A DNA stretch of 64,000 bases from Parapedobacter luteus (GCF_900168055.1 NZ_FUYS01000002.1:558888-622887), one strand, 5' to 3'; shown: positions 1 to 9,930, counted from the stretch's first letter. Notes: generated from the sequence alone by a model not told the origin. Numbers and translations are program-made.

Positions 1-3000
1 GATGAATGTGTAACGCTCATTCATTTCTTGGTAGGCCTCCATAGCCATCGGATTGATGCTGCCGAAGTCGTCCAATTGCCTGCGCAGCTTGTCTGTTTTC
101 TCGCGTAGGGTTTCCTCATCGTCTGCTGGCTCGGTATTTGTAGTCTCCGGCTTCTCGGAGGCTGCGGCCATCAGCTCATTGATATCGATCGAAAATTCCA
201 CCGAAAGACGTTCCTTCAGCGCATTTAGATCGAGCTTGAGACTGGTCTTTTTATCACGCAGCTCGTCGAATAAAAAGTCCACCTGCTCTTTCTGCCTGCG
301 CAGCTGGGTGATTTGGTCTTCCGTCTCGTTTATTTTTCCGCGAGCGGCATAATACGCTTCTTCTACCTCCTGCAGACCTTTTTCGAATGCTTCCTTTTGC
401 GCATACATGGCGATGAGATCCTCATCCGAGTCATCCACGTGCTGCAGCGTCCCTTTGATATCGGCCTGCACCTGCTCGTATTCGGTAGCGTTTTTTGCGA
501 TGCGGGTTTCGTACGTATCTCGTAGGCTTTCGCGGTATTCGAGATCCTTATTGATGCTGGACACCTTGTTTTGCTGCTGATGAAAGCGGATATTTTCCTG
601 ATTGTAGGCCGACGACCGCTCGGTGAGTATTTCGGACAGCTCTTGGAAAGCCAACTGCATTTCCTGCACGGTCGTATCAAGCTCCATTTTTTCGGCTTTC
701 AATCGTTCCAGCCGCGGTTCAGCCTCCCGGAGTTCACCGACGATACCTGTTATTTTCTGTTCGATGTCATGCTTTCGGTTTTGACTGGTGGTGATGAACG
801 CTTGGTATTGTTCCTGCTTGGTCTTTACCGAAACCAGCTCGTTGTTGAGCCGGTTGAGTTGCTGGCTGAGTTCTTCCATCCGCGCTTTTTGCGAGCTATT
901 TTTTAAGCTTGCAACCTGCTGTATTGCCGTATCCAGTCGTTCTTGCTGGGCAGCGATATGCTGCCCCAATGATTTGATCTCTTTGGACAGGTTTTCGAGG
1001 TTTTTAGCCCGCCCGATGCGTTTTCCCTCAAAGAGGCCCACCGAACCGCCAGAAATGCCAAATCGGTTTTTGCCAAATTTGCCGCCTTTGTGAAGCACGA
1101 CGATCGCTTCCATCGGTAGTGGTTCTTCCAGCGCCTTTTCGTCGTCTGCCTGAAGCAAGAATACGTTATGCAACAACATCCTGCACAATGGAAGATATCG
1201 TTCGTCCGCGCTGATTATATCGAGCGCCGGGATTAGACGGTTGTCTGGCACTGGCAGCGACTCAGGCACGCGCAGGCCGTCGATGGCGTCAAGCACAAAG
1301 AAATTGGCCCGCCCACGTGCGGCATCGCTCAATAGACGTATCGCTTGCACCGCCTCCCCGTGGTGTTGCACCACGTAGTGATTCATGTACGGTTCGAGGT
1401 AATTTTCGACCGCAATGCGGTAATCTTCTTGGCAGAAGAGGATATCAGAAAACAACGGGTATTGCTTTTTCCAAGCCGCGCTTTTACGCAGGAATCGGAT
1501 AGACTCCGGGAAACCTTCCAGATTGTCAACCAGGGATTTGGTTAGGTTATATTCGTTTTGTTTGGCATCAAGTTGCCTGTTGTCCTTGATGATTGCATCC
1601 TTAAGCGACTGGATAACGGCCTCGGTATCGGTAATTTGCCGCTGCAATTCGCCTTCTGACTGAACGGCGAGGTCGTACTCCCGCTGCAACGTAGTTGTTT
1701 GGTCCTCGAGTTCAGCAACCAACGCGTTGAACTGATCGAGCTCGGCCGCCTTTGATGCGGCGTCCGTTACATTTCGTAGGCTTTCCTGCTCGAGTGCATC
1801 GCGCTGGATATGCAATACGGCAATTTCCTTTTCGAGCTTATAGCTTTCGTTTTGTAGCTCGTTGTGTTGCCGTGTGATGGCGTTGAGCTTGTTCTTAGCC
1901 GTTTGCTGTTGCCCGCGCAGTTCGTCAACCTCGGTCCGTTGCCGGTTAAGTGCGGTGGTGATGGTATCGAGTTTCTGTTGTTCTACGGCATGCTCCTCGT
2001 TTAGCCGTTTGATATTATACAGCGCATGATTGAGCTGTTGTTTATCTTGGGCAAGTTCTTCGCTAAGCCGCTTTTCCTTATCCTGCAGGTTGCGAAGCTG
2101 TTCGTTTTTTACTTTTTTTTCGCTTTCGTATGCACGTATTTTCGCGATATATTCATGCGTGGCCTTCTGCTGGGTGGAAAGGTTTTTCTCTTTCGCCAGG
2201 CTTTCTTGTTTCAACTGCTGGAGTTGTGCCTCCAGCTTGGCTATTTCCGCGCTCACGCGGGCCTGTTCGGTACGCTGGCTCAATTCTTGTTCGTCTAAAC
2301 GTGCCAGCGACTCACTGAAATGCGTAATGCGGTGAGTGGCCAATGCCATACTTAGCGTTTTGTACTGCGCTTTAAGCCGATGGTAGCGTTCTGCTTTTTT
2401 GGCCTGGTTTTCCAGGGTCTTTAGGTTTTTCTCGATTTCAAACAGCAGGTCTTCGACCCGTGCTAAATCACTTTCGGTATCCTTCAGCTTATTAAGCGTC
2501 TGCTTTTTGCGGACTTTGTATTTGGAGATGCCCGAAGCTTCCTCAAAAAGGTTGCGGCGTGAGTTTTCTTTATTGTTGATGATTTCATCAATCATCTTCA
2601 GTTCGATGATGGAATAGGAATCGGCACCGATACCTGTATCCAAAAACAAATCGGTGATGTCTTTCAGACGACATTTCACGTCATTAAGCCGGTATTCACT
2701 TTCCCCATTGCGGTAAAGCTTGCGGGTGATAGTTACCTGTGAAAACTCCGTGGGTAGGATGTTCTTCGTGTTATCAAACGAAAGCGATACCTCGGCAAGG
2801 TTTGCAGGCTTGCGATTTTTGGTGCCGTTGAAGATGATGTTTTCCATCTTTTCCGAACGAAGCATACGGGTACTCTGTTCGCCGAGTACCCAACGGATGG
2901 CATCCACCACATTGGATTTGCCGCAGCCATTAGGCCCTACAATAGCCGTCACGCCTTCGTTGAAATGAATGGTAATTTTGTCACCGAAACTTTTAAAGCC

Positions 3001-3027
3001 TTTTATTTCGAGCTTGGTAAGTTGCAT
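1..3027 (-). CDS. smc: Chromosome segregation ATPase SMC (3' end cut by window)
   Basis: SMC is the ATPase that compacts and segregates the chromosome. The start at 3027 opens with MQLTKLEIKGFKSFGDK, the classic SMC N-terminus, followed by the Walker A motif GPNGCGKSN near residue 33. Then come a long Glu/Lys/Gln-rich coiled coil, a hinge region (around residues 500-680, containing GGKFGKNRFGISGG) and a second coiled coil. The visible 1009 codons end with NPMAMEAYQEMNERYTFI, which precedes the C-terminal ATPase lobe. SMC proteins are near 1180 residues, so roughly 170 residues (signature motif, Walker B) lie outside. GAGGAG lies 13 nt before the ATG. The frame is open across the whole stretch. 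It is divergent from the UbiD-family gene. Confidence 0.96.
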   Translation of the reverse strand, partial: MQLTKLEIKGFKSFGDKITIHFNEGVTAIVGPNGCGKSNVVDAIRWVLGEQSTRMLRSEKMENIIFNGTKNRKPANLAEVSLSFDNTKNILPTEFSQVTITRKLYRNGESEYRLNDVKCRLKDITDLFLDTGIGADSYSIIELKMIDEIINNKENSRRNLFEEASGISKYKVRKKQTLNKLKDTESDLARVEDLLFEIEKNLKTLENQAKKAERYHRLKAQYKTLSMALATHRITHFSESLARLDEQELSQRTEQARVSAEIAKLEAQLQQLKQESLAKEKNLSTQQKATHEYIAKIRAYESEKKVKNEQLRNLQDKEKRLSEELAQDKQQLNHALYNIKRLNEEHAVEQQKLDTITTALNRQRTEVDELRGQQQTAKNKLNAITRQHNELQNESYKLEKEIAVLHIQRDALEQESLRNVTDAASKAAELDQFNALVAELEDQTTTLQREYDLAVQSEGELQRQITDTEAVIQSLKDAIIKDNRQLDAKQNEYNLTKSLVDNLEGFPESIRFLRKSAAWKKQYPLFSDILFCQEDYRIAVENYLEPYMNHYVVQHHGEAVQAIRLLSDAARGRANFFVLDAIDGLRVPESLPVPDNRLIPALDIISADERYLPLCRMLLHNVFLLQADDEKALEEPLPMEAIVVLHKGGKFGKNRFGISGGSVGLFEGKRIGRAKNLENLSKEIKSLGQHIAAQQERLDTAIQQVASLKNSSQKARMEELSQQLNRLNNELVSVKTKQEQYQAFITTSQNRKHDIEQKITGIVGELREAEPRLERLKAEKMELDTTVQEMQLAFQELSEILTERSSAYNQENIRFHQQQNKVSSINKDLEYRESLRDTYETRIAKNATEYEQVQADIKGTLQHVDDSDEDLIAMYAQKEAFEKGLQEVEEAYYAARGKINETEDQITQLRRQKEQVDFLFDELRDKKTSLKLDLNALKERLSVEFSIDINELMAAASEKPETTNTEPADDEETLREKTDKLRRQLDDFGSINPMAMEAYQEMNERYTFI

Positions 3028-3076
3028 CTATGCCGATATTCTCCTCATTATTCGTGGGCGAATTTAAGAAATTGGA

Positions 3077-3106
3077 TTGATTAAGCGCAAGTATCGCCTA
3101 TCTTTG
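3077..3106 (+). promoter_or_regulatory. Bacteroidetes-type promoter of the UbiD-family gene
   Basis: TTG at 3077-3079, 19 nt, then TATCTTTG at 3099-3106. This is an exact match to the Bacteroidetes consensus TTG-N19-TAnnTTTG. It gives a leader of roughly 15-20 nt before the ATG at 3129. Confidence 0.6.
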
Positions 3107-3128
3107 CCACAAACAACTCAATTGCCCC

Positions 3129-4967
3129 ATGGGATATACTAGCCTTGCTGCATGCATCGATGACCTGGAACGCCATAACCACCTGATTCGCATCAAACAG
3201 GAGGTCGACCCGTATCTGGAGATGGCTGCCATTCATATGCGCGTCTACGATGCTCAAGGACCAGCCTTGTTGTTTGAAAACATTAAGGGAAGCCAGTTTC
3301 CGGCAGTGTCCAATCTCTTCGGCACCTTGGAGCGATCGCGTTTTATGTTCAGAGATACACTTGACAAAATCAAAGTGCTGGTAGACGTCAAGTCCGATCC
3401 TATGCGGGCACTCAAAAATCCCTTGAAATACGCGCATGTAGCAACGACCGCTTTATCGGCGTTGCCGTGGAAAAAGCGAAGCGGTGCCCCGATCCTCTAT
3501 GGCACCACGCAAATCAGCCAATTGCCTCAAATCGTGAATTGGCCCATGGATGGCGGTCCTTTTGTGACGATGCCCCAGGTTTATACCGAGGACGTAGCCA
3601 AGCCTGGCCCCATGCATGCCAATCTTGGCATGTATCGTATCCAACTGGCAGGCAACGATTACGTACGTGATGCTGAAGTAGGTCTTCATTACCAACTTCA
3701 CCGAGGCATTGGGGTGCATCAAACAAAGGCGAATGCAATGGGGCAGCCGCTCAAGGTAAGCATTTTCGTGGGCGGCCCGCCGTCGCACCCGTTATCCGCC
3801 GTAATGCCGTTGCCTGAAGGGTTGTCGGAACTGACGTTTGCTGGAGCGCTGGGCAATAGACGTTTCCGGTATTTCTATGATGAGGAAGGTTTTTGTGTTT
3901 CTGCAGATGCTGATTTTGTTATTACTGGTACAGTTTATCCGGGGGAGAATAAGCCAGAAGGGCCTTTTGGCGACCATCTGGGCTATTACAGTCTGGTGCA
4001 CCCATTCCCGCTGATGCGTATACATAAAGTATATCACCGGAAAGACCCCATCTGGTCGTTTACTGTCGTTGGACGCCCGCCACAGGAAGACACCAGCTTT
4101 GGGGCATTGATACACGAAATCACCGGATCCGCTATTCCGCAGGAAATCAACGGACTCCATGCCGTCCACGCGGTGGATGCTGCCGGTGTGCACCCGCTGC
4201 TGTTTGCCATCGGCAGCGAGCGTTACACACCTTATTTGGAAACTGATCGGCCGCAGGAAATTCTTACCATTGCTAATCAGGTGCTTGGCAAAAACCAATT
4301 GAGCCTTGCCAAATACCTTTTTATAACTGCATATCAGGATAACCCCGAATTGGATATCCATGACGTAGCAGCTTTTTTGAAACATGTGCTCGAACGTATA
4401 GACTTCCAGCGGGATTTGCACTTTCATACGCAAACAACCATTGACACCCTTGACTATTCGGGCGACGGATTGAATGCGGGTTCGAAGGTAGTCTTTGCCG
4501 CCGCTGGCAGCAAAAGGCGCGAACTGGCTACCGAACTGCCTGCCGGTCTGTCATTGCCCCAGCCGTTTCAGGACTGCAAACTCGCACTGCCCGGCATTTT
4601 GGCCGTCGAAGCCCCTCCATTCACGGACAACGACACGGAGGCTGGCCGCATTGAGCGGTGGAGTGCTGCAGTACATGCAGTTGACTTTACAGGCATCATG
4701 CTTATCGTGCTTTGTGATGATGCCGCATTTACTGCTGCCAACATCAATAACCTGGTGTGGATTACATTCACCCGCAGCAACCCTTCGCATGATATCCATG
4801 GCGTGGGGAGTTTCACCAGGCACAAGCATTGGGGATGCCATGGACCGGTAATTATTGACGCACGCAAAAAGCCCCATCACGCCCCCGAGCTCATCAAAGA
4901 TCCCCAAGTAGAGAAACGTGTGGATGCGATGGGAGCGAAGGGTGGACCGCTTCATGGCGTGATATAA
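3129..4967 (+). CDS. UbiD family decarboxylase
   Basis: Predicted prenylated-FMN-dependent decarboxylase of the UbiD family (612 residues). These enzymes remove a carboxylate from aromatic or unsaturated acids, as in quinone biosynthesis. The hallmark segment KPEGPFGDHLGYYS near residues 276-289 holds the conserved acidic residues of the cofactor pocket. The upstream part (GNDYVRDAEVGLHYQLHRG, then GGPPSHPL) matches the flavin/metal-binding half. In Bacteroidetes, members of this length are often annotated as menaquinone-pathway decarboxylases; that substrate is inference, since no ubiX or men gene is nearby. The start at 3129 is supported by the promoter at 3077-3106. No close partner gene lies downstream. 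Confidence 0.9.
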   Translation: MGYTSLAACIDDLERHNHLIRIKQEVDPYLEMAAIHMRVYDAQGPALLFENIKGSQFPAVSNLFGTLERSRFMFRDTLDKIKVLVDVKSDPMRALKNPLKYAHVATTALSALPWKKRSGAPILYGTTQISQLPQIVNWPMDGGPFVTMPQVYTEDVAKPGPMHANLGMYRIQLAGNDYVRDAEVGLHYQLHRGIGVHQTKANAMGQPLKVSIFVGGPPSHPLSAVMPLPEGLSELTFAGALGNRRFRYFYDEEGFCVSADADFVITGTVYPGENKPEGPFGDHLGYYSLVHPFPLMRIHKVYHRKDPIWSFTVVGRPPQEDTSFGALIHEITGSAIPQEINGLHAVHAVDAAGVHPLLFAIGSERYTPYLETDRPQEILTIANQVLGKNQLSLAKYLFITAYQDNPELDIHDVAAFLKHVLERIDFQRDLHFHTQTTIDTLDYSGDGLNAGSKVVFAAAGSKRRELATELPAGLSLPQPFQDCKLALPGILAVEAPPFTDNDTEAGRIERWSAAVHAVDFTGIMLIVLCDDAAFTAANINNLVWITFTRSNPSHDIHGVGSFTRHKHWGCHGPVIIDARKKPHHAPELIKDPQVEKRVDAMGAKGGPLHGVI

Positions 4968-5140
4968 AGTAAACAAGCTAAAGCCGCCATCGTTGATACC
5001 CATATTTAGGGTAAGTTGTTGCCCGCGCTGATTTTGCCGGTCGACAAACAACCAATAGCCTGGGTAGAACAATCCCGTCGTCAACCTGTTAACCCCTATA
5101 GCAAGTAAGTCACAGATGTTTTACAAAAACCAGTATCGTT

Positions 5141-5857
5141 ATGAGAAAAGTGCTGATGGTGCTCACTTCCCACCAGGATATGGAAAATACGGATAGTAAA
5201 ACGGGCGTATGGCTCGGCGAGTTTACAGAGCCGTACTACGAGTTTATAGACAATGGCTTCGCGGTGGTATTAGCAAGCCCGGTGGGTGGCGAGCCTCCCG
5301 TGGATCCTATGAGTAAATTGGCGGAGCATATCACCGCTTCCAACCGGCGGTTTCATGACGACCCGGATGCGCAGCGTCTGTTTAGTAACACGTTGACGCT
5401 GGATACATTAACGGCTGTAAATTTCGACGCGCTGTTTTATCCAGGCGGACACGGGCCGCTTTGGGATTTGGCAAGGAATGCCACCAGTGGGCAGCTAATT
5501 CTGGATTTCATGGCAGCTGGCAAACCCGTCGGTGCAGTATGCCATGGACCGGCCGCACTCATCAAGGCGGCGGCATTGCAACCTGGGCTGTTGCGGGGTA
5601 AGCGGGTCACAGCATTTACCAACATGGAAGAGACGCTGAGCGCCCGCACGGGCAACATCCCGTATAACCTTGAATCGGCGTTGAAAGAACTTGGTGCCGA
5701 TTTCCACGCTGCGCTGGTTCCATTTACCAAGCATGTAGAGACCGATGGTATGTTGGTAACCGGCCAAAACCCACTGTCTGCCGGCCCCACTGCCCGGGCA
5801 GTCATTCAGCTACTCGGCGCAAAAGGTGAACTCGGGGTGGTCGACCCGCTGCCCTGA
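5141..5857 (+). CDS. Type 1 glutamine amidotransferase-like protein, Hsp31/DJ-1 superfamily
   Basis: 238-residue DJ-1/PfpI superfamily protein of the Hsp31-like branch, whose members act as glutathione-independent glyoxalases or chaperones. The nucleophile elbow is GAVCHGPAAL with the predicted catalytic Cys134. The N-terminal GVWLGEFTEPYYEF segment carries the acidic residue that pairs with it, and YPGGHGPLWDL near residue 100 is typical of the branch. The 170-bp gap upstream shows no clear promoter. The gene stands alone and converges on the ABC transporter pair. A second, more distant DJ-1/PfpI member lies at 34531-35094. Confidence 0.88.
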   Translation: MRKVLMVLTSHQDMENTDSKTGVWLGEFTEPYYEFIDNGFAVVLASPVGGEPPVDPMSKLAEHITASNRRFHDDPDAQRLFSNTLTLDTLTAVNFDALFYPGGHGPLWDLARNATSGQLILDFMAAGKPVGAVCHGPAALIKAAALQPGLLRGKRVTAFTNMEETLSARTGNIPYNLESALKELGADFHAALVPFTKHVETDGMLVTGQNPLSAGPTARAVIQLLGAKGELGVVDPLP

Positions 5858-5867
5858 AAGGACAAAA

Positions 5868-5895
5868 TCCGGTCCCACTACTGCGCGGGACCGGA
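5868..5895. terminator. Hairpin between convergent genes
   Basis: Perfect 9-bp stem (TCCGGTCCC 5868-5876 with GGGACCGGA 5887-5895) and a 10-nt loop. On the minus strand it is followed by TTTTG, so it best serves as terminator for the ABC transporter operon; it may work in both directions. Confidence 0.6.
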
Positions 5896-5928
5896 CTTGC
5901 CATCATACCAACTACTTAAATCTAAAAA

Positions 5929-7254
5929 CTAACCTTTATACCGGAACCATTTTGCCAGTTCTTTGTAACTTGCTTTCTTGCCATACATCAAAATACCTAC
6001 TCGGTATATACGGCCAGCAACCCACGTGGTAAGGACGAACCCGCCAACCAACAGGGCCAGCGACAAGCCGATCTGCCAAACGGGTACACCGAAGGGTATA
6101 CGCACCAGCATCGCAATCGGGGAGGTGAATGGGATCATGCTTAGCCAGAAGGCCAGCGGCCCGTGGGGATCGTTGACCAAAATGCCGAACGACAGGATAT
6201 ACGTGAATAATAGCGGGATGGTTATCGGAAACATGAACTGCTGGGTTTCTGTTTCGCTGTCTACCGCAGAACCGACAGCTGCAAACAAAGCGCTGTAAAG
6301 CAGATATCCCCCAAAGAAATAAAGCAAAAAGGTAATGACGATGGTTTGAAAATCAACTTTACTCAATTCATGCGTGGCTTTGCTGAATAAACCGCCTTGA
6401 GATTTGGTTGCTGGCGTGACCCCGTCGCCCGAGACACGCTGCTGATTTTCGATTTGTGCCTTGATATCCCGCCCGTCCATGATTCCGGCACTTGCTACGC
6501 CCATTAACGTAGTAGAAAGGACAATCCAGAGAATAAACTGGGTAAGCCCTACCAACCCGATGCCGATGATTTTGCCCATCATCAATTGAAAAGGCTTGAC
6601 CGAGGAGATGATGACTTCCACAATGCGACTGTTTTTTTCTTCGATAATACCCCGCATCACCTGTGCGCCGTAAAGAAACAGGCAAATATAAACCAGGATA
6701 GAAAGCGAAATTGCAATTCCCATCGCGGCCCCAGCACTGCTATCCTTCTCCCCATCGGCGGAAATCTCCTTAGCGGAAAGGGTTACGTTTGGACTGATAC
6801 GCTCTACGGTTGCCCGATCAATCCCTGCATTGGCAAACGCGATGTCACGCAATACCTGTTCCAGCTGGCGGCTTACTTCGTTCTGTATGCCAAAACTGGC
6901 CGTTTCCTTGGCATACAGCTCGACGTTGGATGACGTCGCTACATCAGGCGGAATGATGAGGAGGAGTGTTTTCTCTTTTTCGCTCAGAATCCGTGCTTTT
7001 TCGGCAACGATGTCATCCGACACATCCATAAACGTGATGTTTTTGGTGTTGGACAGCTTTCCTTCAATAAGACTGCTCTGATCAATGACATATATGGTTG
7101 CTTGATTACCTTCGAAGCTCTTTGCGGTAAGGTAAATGGTGAGCGCATAAATCCCTATCAGGAACAAGGGCACAAGGAACGTCACCAGTAAAAATGACTT
7201 TTTCTTTACCCGGCTAAGGTATTCGCGCTTGATGATGAGTAATATCTTGTTCAT
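5929..7254 (-). CDS. ABC-2 type transporter permease (NatB-like)
   Basis: 441-residue membrane subunit of an ABC exporter. It has one N-terminal transmembrane helix after a basic start (IIKREYLSRVKKKSFLLVTF), a large extracytoplasmic domain (about residues 45-175) and a C-terminal block of five to six helices. This layout fits the NatB/ABC-2 family (sodium or antibiotic efflux and similar roles); the substrate cannot be told from sequence. The start overlaps the stop of the upstream ATPase gene by 4 nt, so the pair is translationally coupled. Confidence 0.88.
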   Translation of the reverse strand: MNKILLIIKREYLSRVKKKSFLLVTFLVPLFLIGIYALTIYLTAKSFEGNQATIYVIDQSSLIEGKLSNTKNITFMDVSDDIVAEKARILSEKEKTLLLIIPPDVATSSNVELYAKETASFGIQNEVSRQLEQVLRDIAFANAGIDRATVERISPNVTLSAKEISADGEKDSSAGAAMGIAISLSILVYICLFLYGAQVMRGIIEEKNSRIVEVIISSVKPFQLMMGKIIGIGLVGLTQFILWIVLSTTLMGVASAGIMDGRDIKAQIENQQRVSGDGVTPATKSQGGLFSKATHELSKVDFQTIVITFLLYFFGGYLLYSALFAAVGSAVDSETETQQFMFPITIPLLFTYILSFGILVNDPHGPLAFWLSMIPFTSPIAMLVRIPFGVPVWQIGLSLALLVGGFVLTTWVAGRIYRVGILMYGKKASYKELAKWFRYKG

Positions 7255-8204
7255 TCGGATGTCGCGATTAATGTATTTGAAGTTTGTGCGGTTACCTGTT
7301 GCACAAAAATATCATGGATGCTGGGAATTACCTCTTTAAGTTCTTGGATTTGAACCAGCGGGATTAAATAGGTCAATACGTCATTGATCGTTTTCCCTGC
7401 CGCCACCTTGATGGTTAGTATGGTGTTTTCACCGGCGTGTACCGAATTTTCAATGGAAAACAAACCTTCTACCGCCGGTATGGGCTCGTCATGGGCAAGG
7501 TGTTCTACGCGATAAGTGTTGGTCCGATAGGTATTTCTGATTTCTTTTACTTTGCCATCCAATATTTTCTTGGATTTATTTATCAACACGATACTATCGC
7601 AGAGCTCTTCGACAGATTCCATGCGGTGAGTGGAAAAGATGATAGTAGCACCGCTGCGATTCAGCGCTAATATTTCTTCTTTGATGATATTTGCATTGAC
7701 GGGGTCAAAGCCGGTAAACGGTTCGTCCAGTATAATCAAATCGGGTCGATGAATGACCGTGGCCACAAACTGAACCTTTTGCTGCATTCCCTTGCTGAGA
7801 TCTTCCACTTTTTTATTCCACCAGCTCTGCATCTCCATTTTTTCAAACCAGTGCTTGATGCGATCGACTGCCTCTTTTCGTGAAAGTCCCTTGAGTTGGG
7901 CAAGGTAGAGCATTTGTTCGCCGATTTCCATTTTTTTGTACAGGCCGCGTTCTTCGGGCAAATAACCGATACGGCTGATATGGTTGGGATTAAGCCGCTC
8001 GCCATCGAAATACACCTCGCCGCTGTCGGGAGCAGTGATTTGGTTGATAATGCGAATCAGTGAGGTTTTCCCCGCTCCATTAGGGCCTAACAGCCCAAAA
8101 ATGCTGCCTTTTGCTACACGCGTGGAAACATCATCCAATGCTCGATGGTTGGCGTATTGCTTCACGATGTTTTTGACTTCAAGCATATGTGTGTATTGGT
8201 TCAT
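7251..8204 (-). CDS. ABC transporter ATP-binding protein (NatA-like)
   Basis: ATPase partner of the ABC-2 permease. Walker A is GPNGAGKTS, the signature region is LSKGMQQKVQ, Walker B is LIILDEPFTGFD and the switch His lies in FSTHRMESVEELCD. After the ATPase domain there is a C-terminal extension of about 90 residues, as in NatA/DrrA-type proteins. The frame is open up to 8264, but the first 20 codons (MLKNVKTCNV...) do not look like family sequence. I place the start at 8204 (MNQYTH), with 8186 (MLEVKN) as the alternative. Confidence 0.88.
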   Translation of the reverse strand: MNQYTHMLEVKNIVKQYANHRALDDVSTRVAKGSIFGLLGPNGAGKTSLIRIINQITAPDSGEVYFDGERLNPNHISRIGYLPEERGLYKKMEIGEQMLYLAQLKGLSRKEAVDRIKHWFEKMEMQSWWNKKVEDLSKGMQQKVQFVATVIHRPDLIILDEPFTGFDPVNANIIKEEILALNRSGATIIFSTHRMESVEELCDSIVLINKSKKILDGKVKEIRNTYRTNTYRVEHLAHDEPIPAVEGLFSIENSVHAGENTILTIKVAAGKTINDVLTYLIPLVQIQELKEVIPSIHDIFVQQVTAQTSNTLIATSE

Positions 8205-8353
8205 GCGGTTGAGACGCCGCAGTTCCGATATTGTTACATTACATGTTTTAACATTTTTTAACAAAGGACGGGGTTAAACTTTTCCGGTTAAATCTCCTCT
8301 TATGATTAAACGCAGCAAGTAACAGATAGCAACAATAACGAAAGGAGATTATC

Positions 8354-8842
8354 ATGAAAATTGCACTATTGATTACGCTTTTAGTTTCTGGAATGACCTA
8401 TGGAACCGTCGCTCAACAGCCACGGCCAGAGCACCCGCGGAGCGCGGAAGAAATCGCCAAAATGCGGACGGACCGGCTGGCGGAAAATCTGGGGCTCAGC
8501 GACGAACAACAAAAAGAAGTTTATGCGCTGAATCTCGAAAAAGCGGAAAAATTGAAAGCTACGCGCGAAGAACGGGCAGCTAAGATGGCCGAACTGCGTT
8601 CGGAAATGAAAGCTGATCAGGAACGGCTGAATGATATCCTGACGGAAGAACAGCGCGAAATGCTGAAACAGCAACAAGCGGAACGCGCTGAAAAAATGAA
8701 AGCCGCGAGGAAAGGGCGCAACGAAGGAAAATTTAGGGGCGACCGGTTTAGAAAAGGAGATAGACACTTCCATAAAAGGGGAGGCGCCAAGGCGGATACC
8801 ACACAGGTCACCCTGTCAGAAGTAACCCCGAATGTAAAGTAG
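8354..8842 (+). CDS. Small exported Glu/Lys-rich protein, DUF4890-like
   Basis: 162-residue protein with a signal peptide (MKIALLITLLVSGMTYGTVAQ, cut near residue 21). The mature part is very rich in Glu, Lys, Arg and Gln and predicted helical, including TDRLAENLGLSDEQQKEVY and LNDILTEEQREML. This resembles Bacteroidetes DUF4890 proteins and, more remotely, Spy/CpxP-type periplasmic proteins with LTxxQ motifs. A periplasmic stress or chaperone role is inference. It has a strong Shine-Dalgarno sequence, AAGGAGA, 5 nt before the ATG; this is rare in the window and suggests high expression. A strong terminator follows at 8882-8919. Confidence 0.75.
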   Translation: MKIALLITLLVSGMTYGTVAQQPRPEHPRSAEEIAKMRTDRLAENLGLSDEQQKEVYALNLEKAEKLKATREERAAKMAELRSEMKADQERLNDILTEEQREMLKQQQAERAEKMKAARKGRNEGKFRGDRFRKGDRHFHKRGGAKADTTQVTLSEVTPNVK

Positions 8843-8881
8843 TTTAATTGTTCTATATTTTTTTGGTTAAGTTTGATGATG

Positions 8882-8919
8882 AACGCCCATTCCGCCTTTG
8901 GTGGATGGGCGTTTTTTTT
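8882..8919 (+). terminator. Rho-independent terminator of the DUF4890-like gene
   Basis: Stem AACGCCCAT (8882-8890) with ATGGGCGTT (8905-8913), extended inward by CCGCC/GGTGG around a TTT loop and followed by a run of T. It shows that the frame open from 8873 is not the true start of the next gene. Confidence 0.9.
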
Positions 8920-9004
8920 GCATCTCGCACGAGTTTTATGCTGTATCGGATATGGGAACTCATGCAGGTTTGTTATGTTTGTGCCATACCAATACAATTC
9001 CATT

Positions 9005-9850
9005 ATGCGGCATATCAGTATCATTGGTTCGGGCACCATGGGAAATGGAATCGCCCATACATTTGCTCAATTCGGTTTTGACGTTTCCCTTGTTGACATC
9101 AACCCGGATGCATTATCAAAAGCGCTGCTCACGATTGCGGACAACCTTGATCGTCAAATCAAAAAAGGAACGATTACCGATAGTGACAAACTGCACACAC
9201 TTGGACGCATCGCTACATATTCGAGTGTAGCCGACGGCGTCAAGGCGGCGGACTTCGTCGTGGAAGCGGCCACCGAAAATGAGGCGGTAAAGCTGGGCCT
9301 ATTTGCCGAACTGGATCGTTTATGTCCAGCCCACACGATCTTAGCCAGCAATACTTCGTCAATATCGATAACCAAAATTGCGTCAGCCACTTCGAGGCCG
9401 GACAAGGTTATCGGAATGCACTTTATGAACCCCGTGCCGGTCATGAAGCTTGTTGAAGTGATAAAAGGCTATGCCACATCAGTGGATACAATAACCACAA
9501 TTATTGCCCTTTCAAAACAGTTGGATAAAGTCCCCGTGGAATCAAATGACTATCCGGGCTTCGTGGCTAACCGCATTTTAATGCCCATGATTAACGAAGC
9601 GATCTATGCCTTATACGAGGGTGTAGCGGATGCCGAGGCGATTGATACCGTCATGAAACTGGGCATGGCCCACCCGATGGGGCCTCTGCAATTGGCTGAT
9701 TTTATTGGACTTGATGTGTGTTTGTCCATACTGCGGGTACTCCACAGCGGCTTCGGGAATCCCAAATACGCACCATGTCCGCTGCTGGTCAATATGGTGG
9801 CCGCGGGTAAGCTGGGCCGTAAAAGCGGACAGGGGTTTTACCGATATTGA
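9005..9850 (+). CDS. 3-hydroxybutyryl-CoA dehydrogenase (3-hydroxyacyl-CoA dehydrogenase family)
   Basis: 281-residue NAD-dependent enzyme that interconverts 3-hydroxyacyl-CoA and 3-oxoacyl-CoA. The Rossmann glycine motif is GSGTMGNGIA at residues 7-16. The catalytic His lies in GMHFMNPVPVMKLVEV, and the C-terminal helical dimer domain contains NRILMPMINEAIYAL and GMAHPMGPLQLADFIGLD. The start was moved from 8873 to 9005 because the upstream extension runs through a terminator hairpin and is not family-like. A TATGTTTG box at 8974-8981 could be its -7 element, though no good TTG lies upstream of it. It may work with the acyl-CoA dehydrogenase and enoyl-CoA hydratase genes elsewhere in the window. 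Confidence 0.92.
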   Translation: MRHISIIGSGTMGNGIAHTFAQFGFDVSLVDINPDALSKALLTIADNLDRQIKKGTITDSDKLHTLGRIATYSSVADGVKAADFVVEAATENEAVKLGLFAELDRLCPAHTILASNTSSISITKIASATSRPDKVIGMHFMNPVPVMKLVEVIKGYATSVDTITTIIALSKQLDKVPVESNDYPGFVANRILMPMINEAIYALYEGVADAEAIDTVMKLGMAHPMGPLQLADFIGLDVCLSILRVLHSGFGNPKYAPCPLLVNMVAAGKLGRKSGQGFYRY

Positions 9851-9930
9851 TGGAGCCTTCGGGCTGAAAAACGCCAAAGTCCCTAAGACAATCGCATTCA
9901 ACAAATGCTGGTGTTCTATGGCACCCTAAG

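Noticed and set aside
3792-4433. 213-codon minus-strand frame inside the UbiD-family gene
   Set aside because: Antisense shadow; no domain, and the sense frame is clearly coding.
8873-9004. N-terminal extension of the 3-hydroxybutyryl-CoA dehydrogenase frame
   Set aside because: It runs through a strong terminator hairpin (8882-8919) and is not family-like; the GSGTMGNGIA fold begins right after the ATG at 9005.
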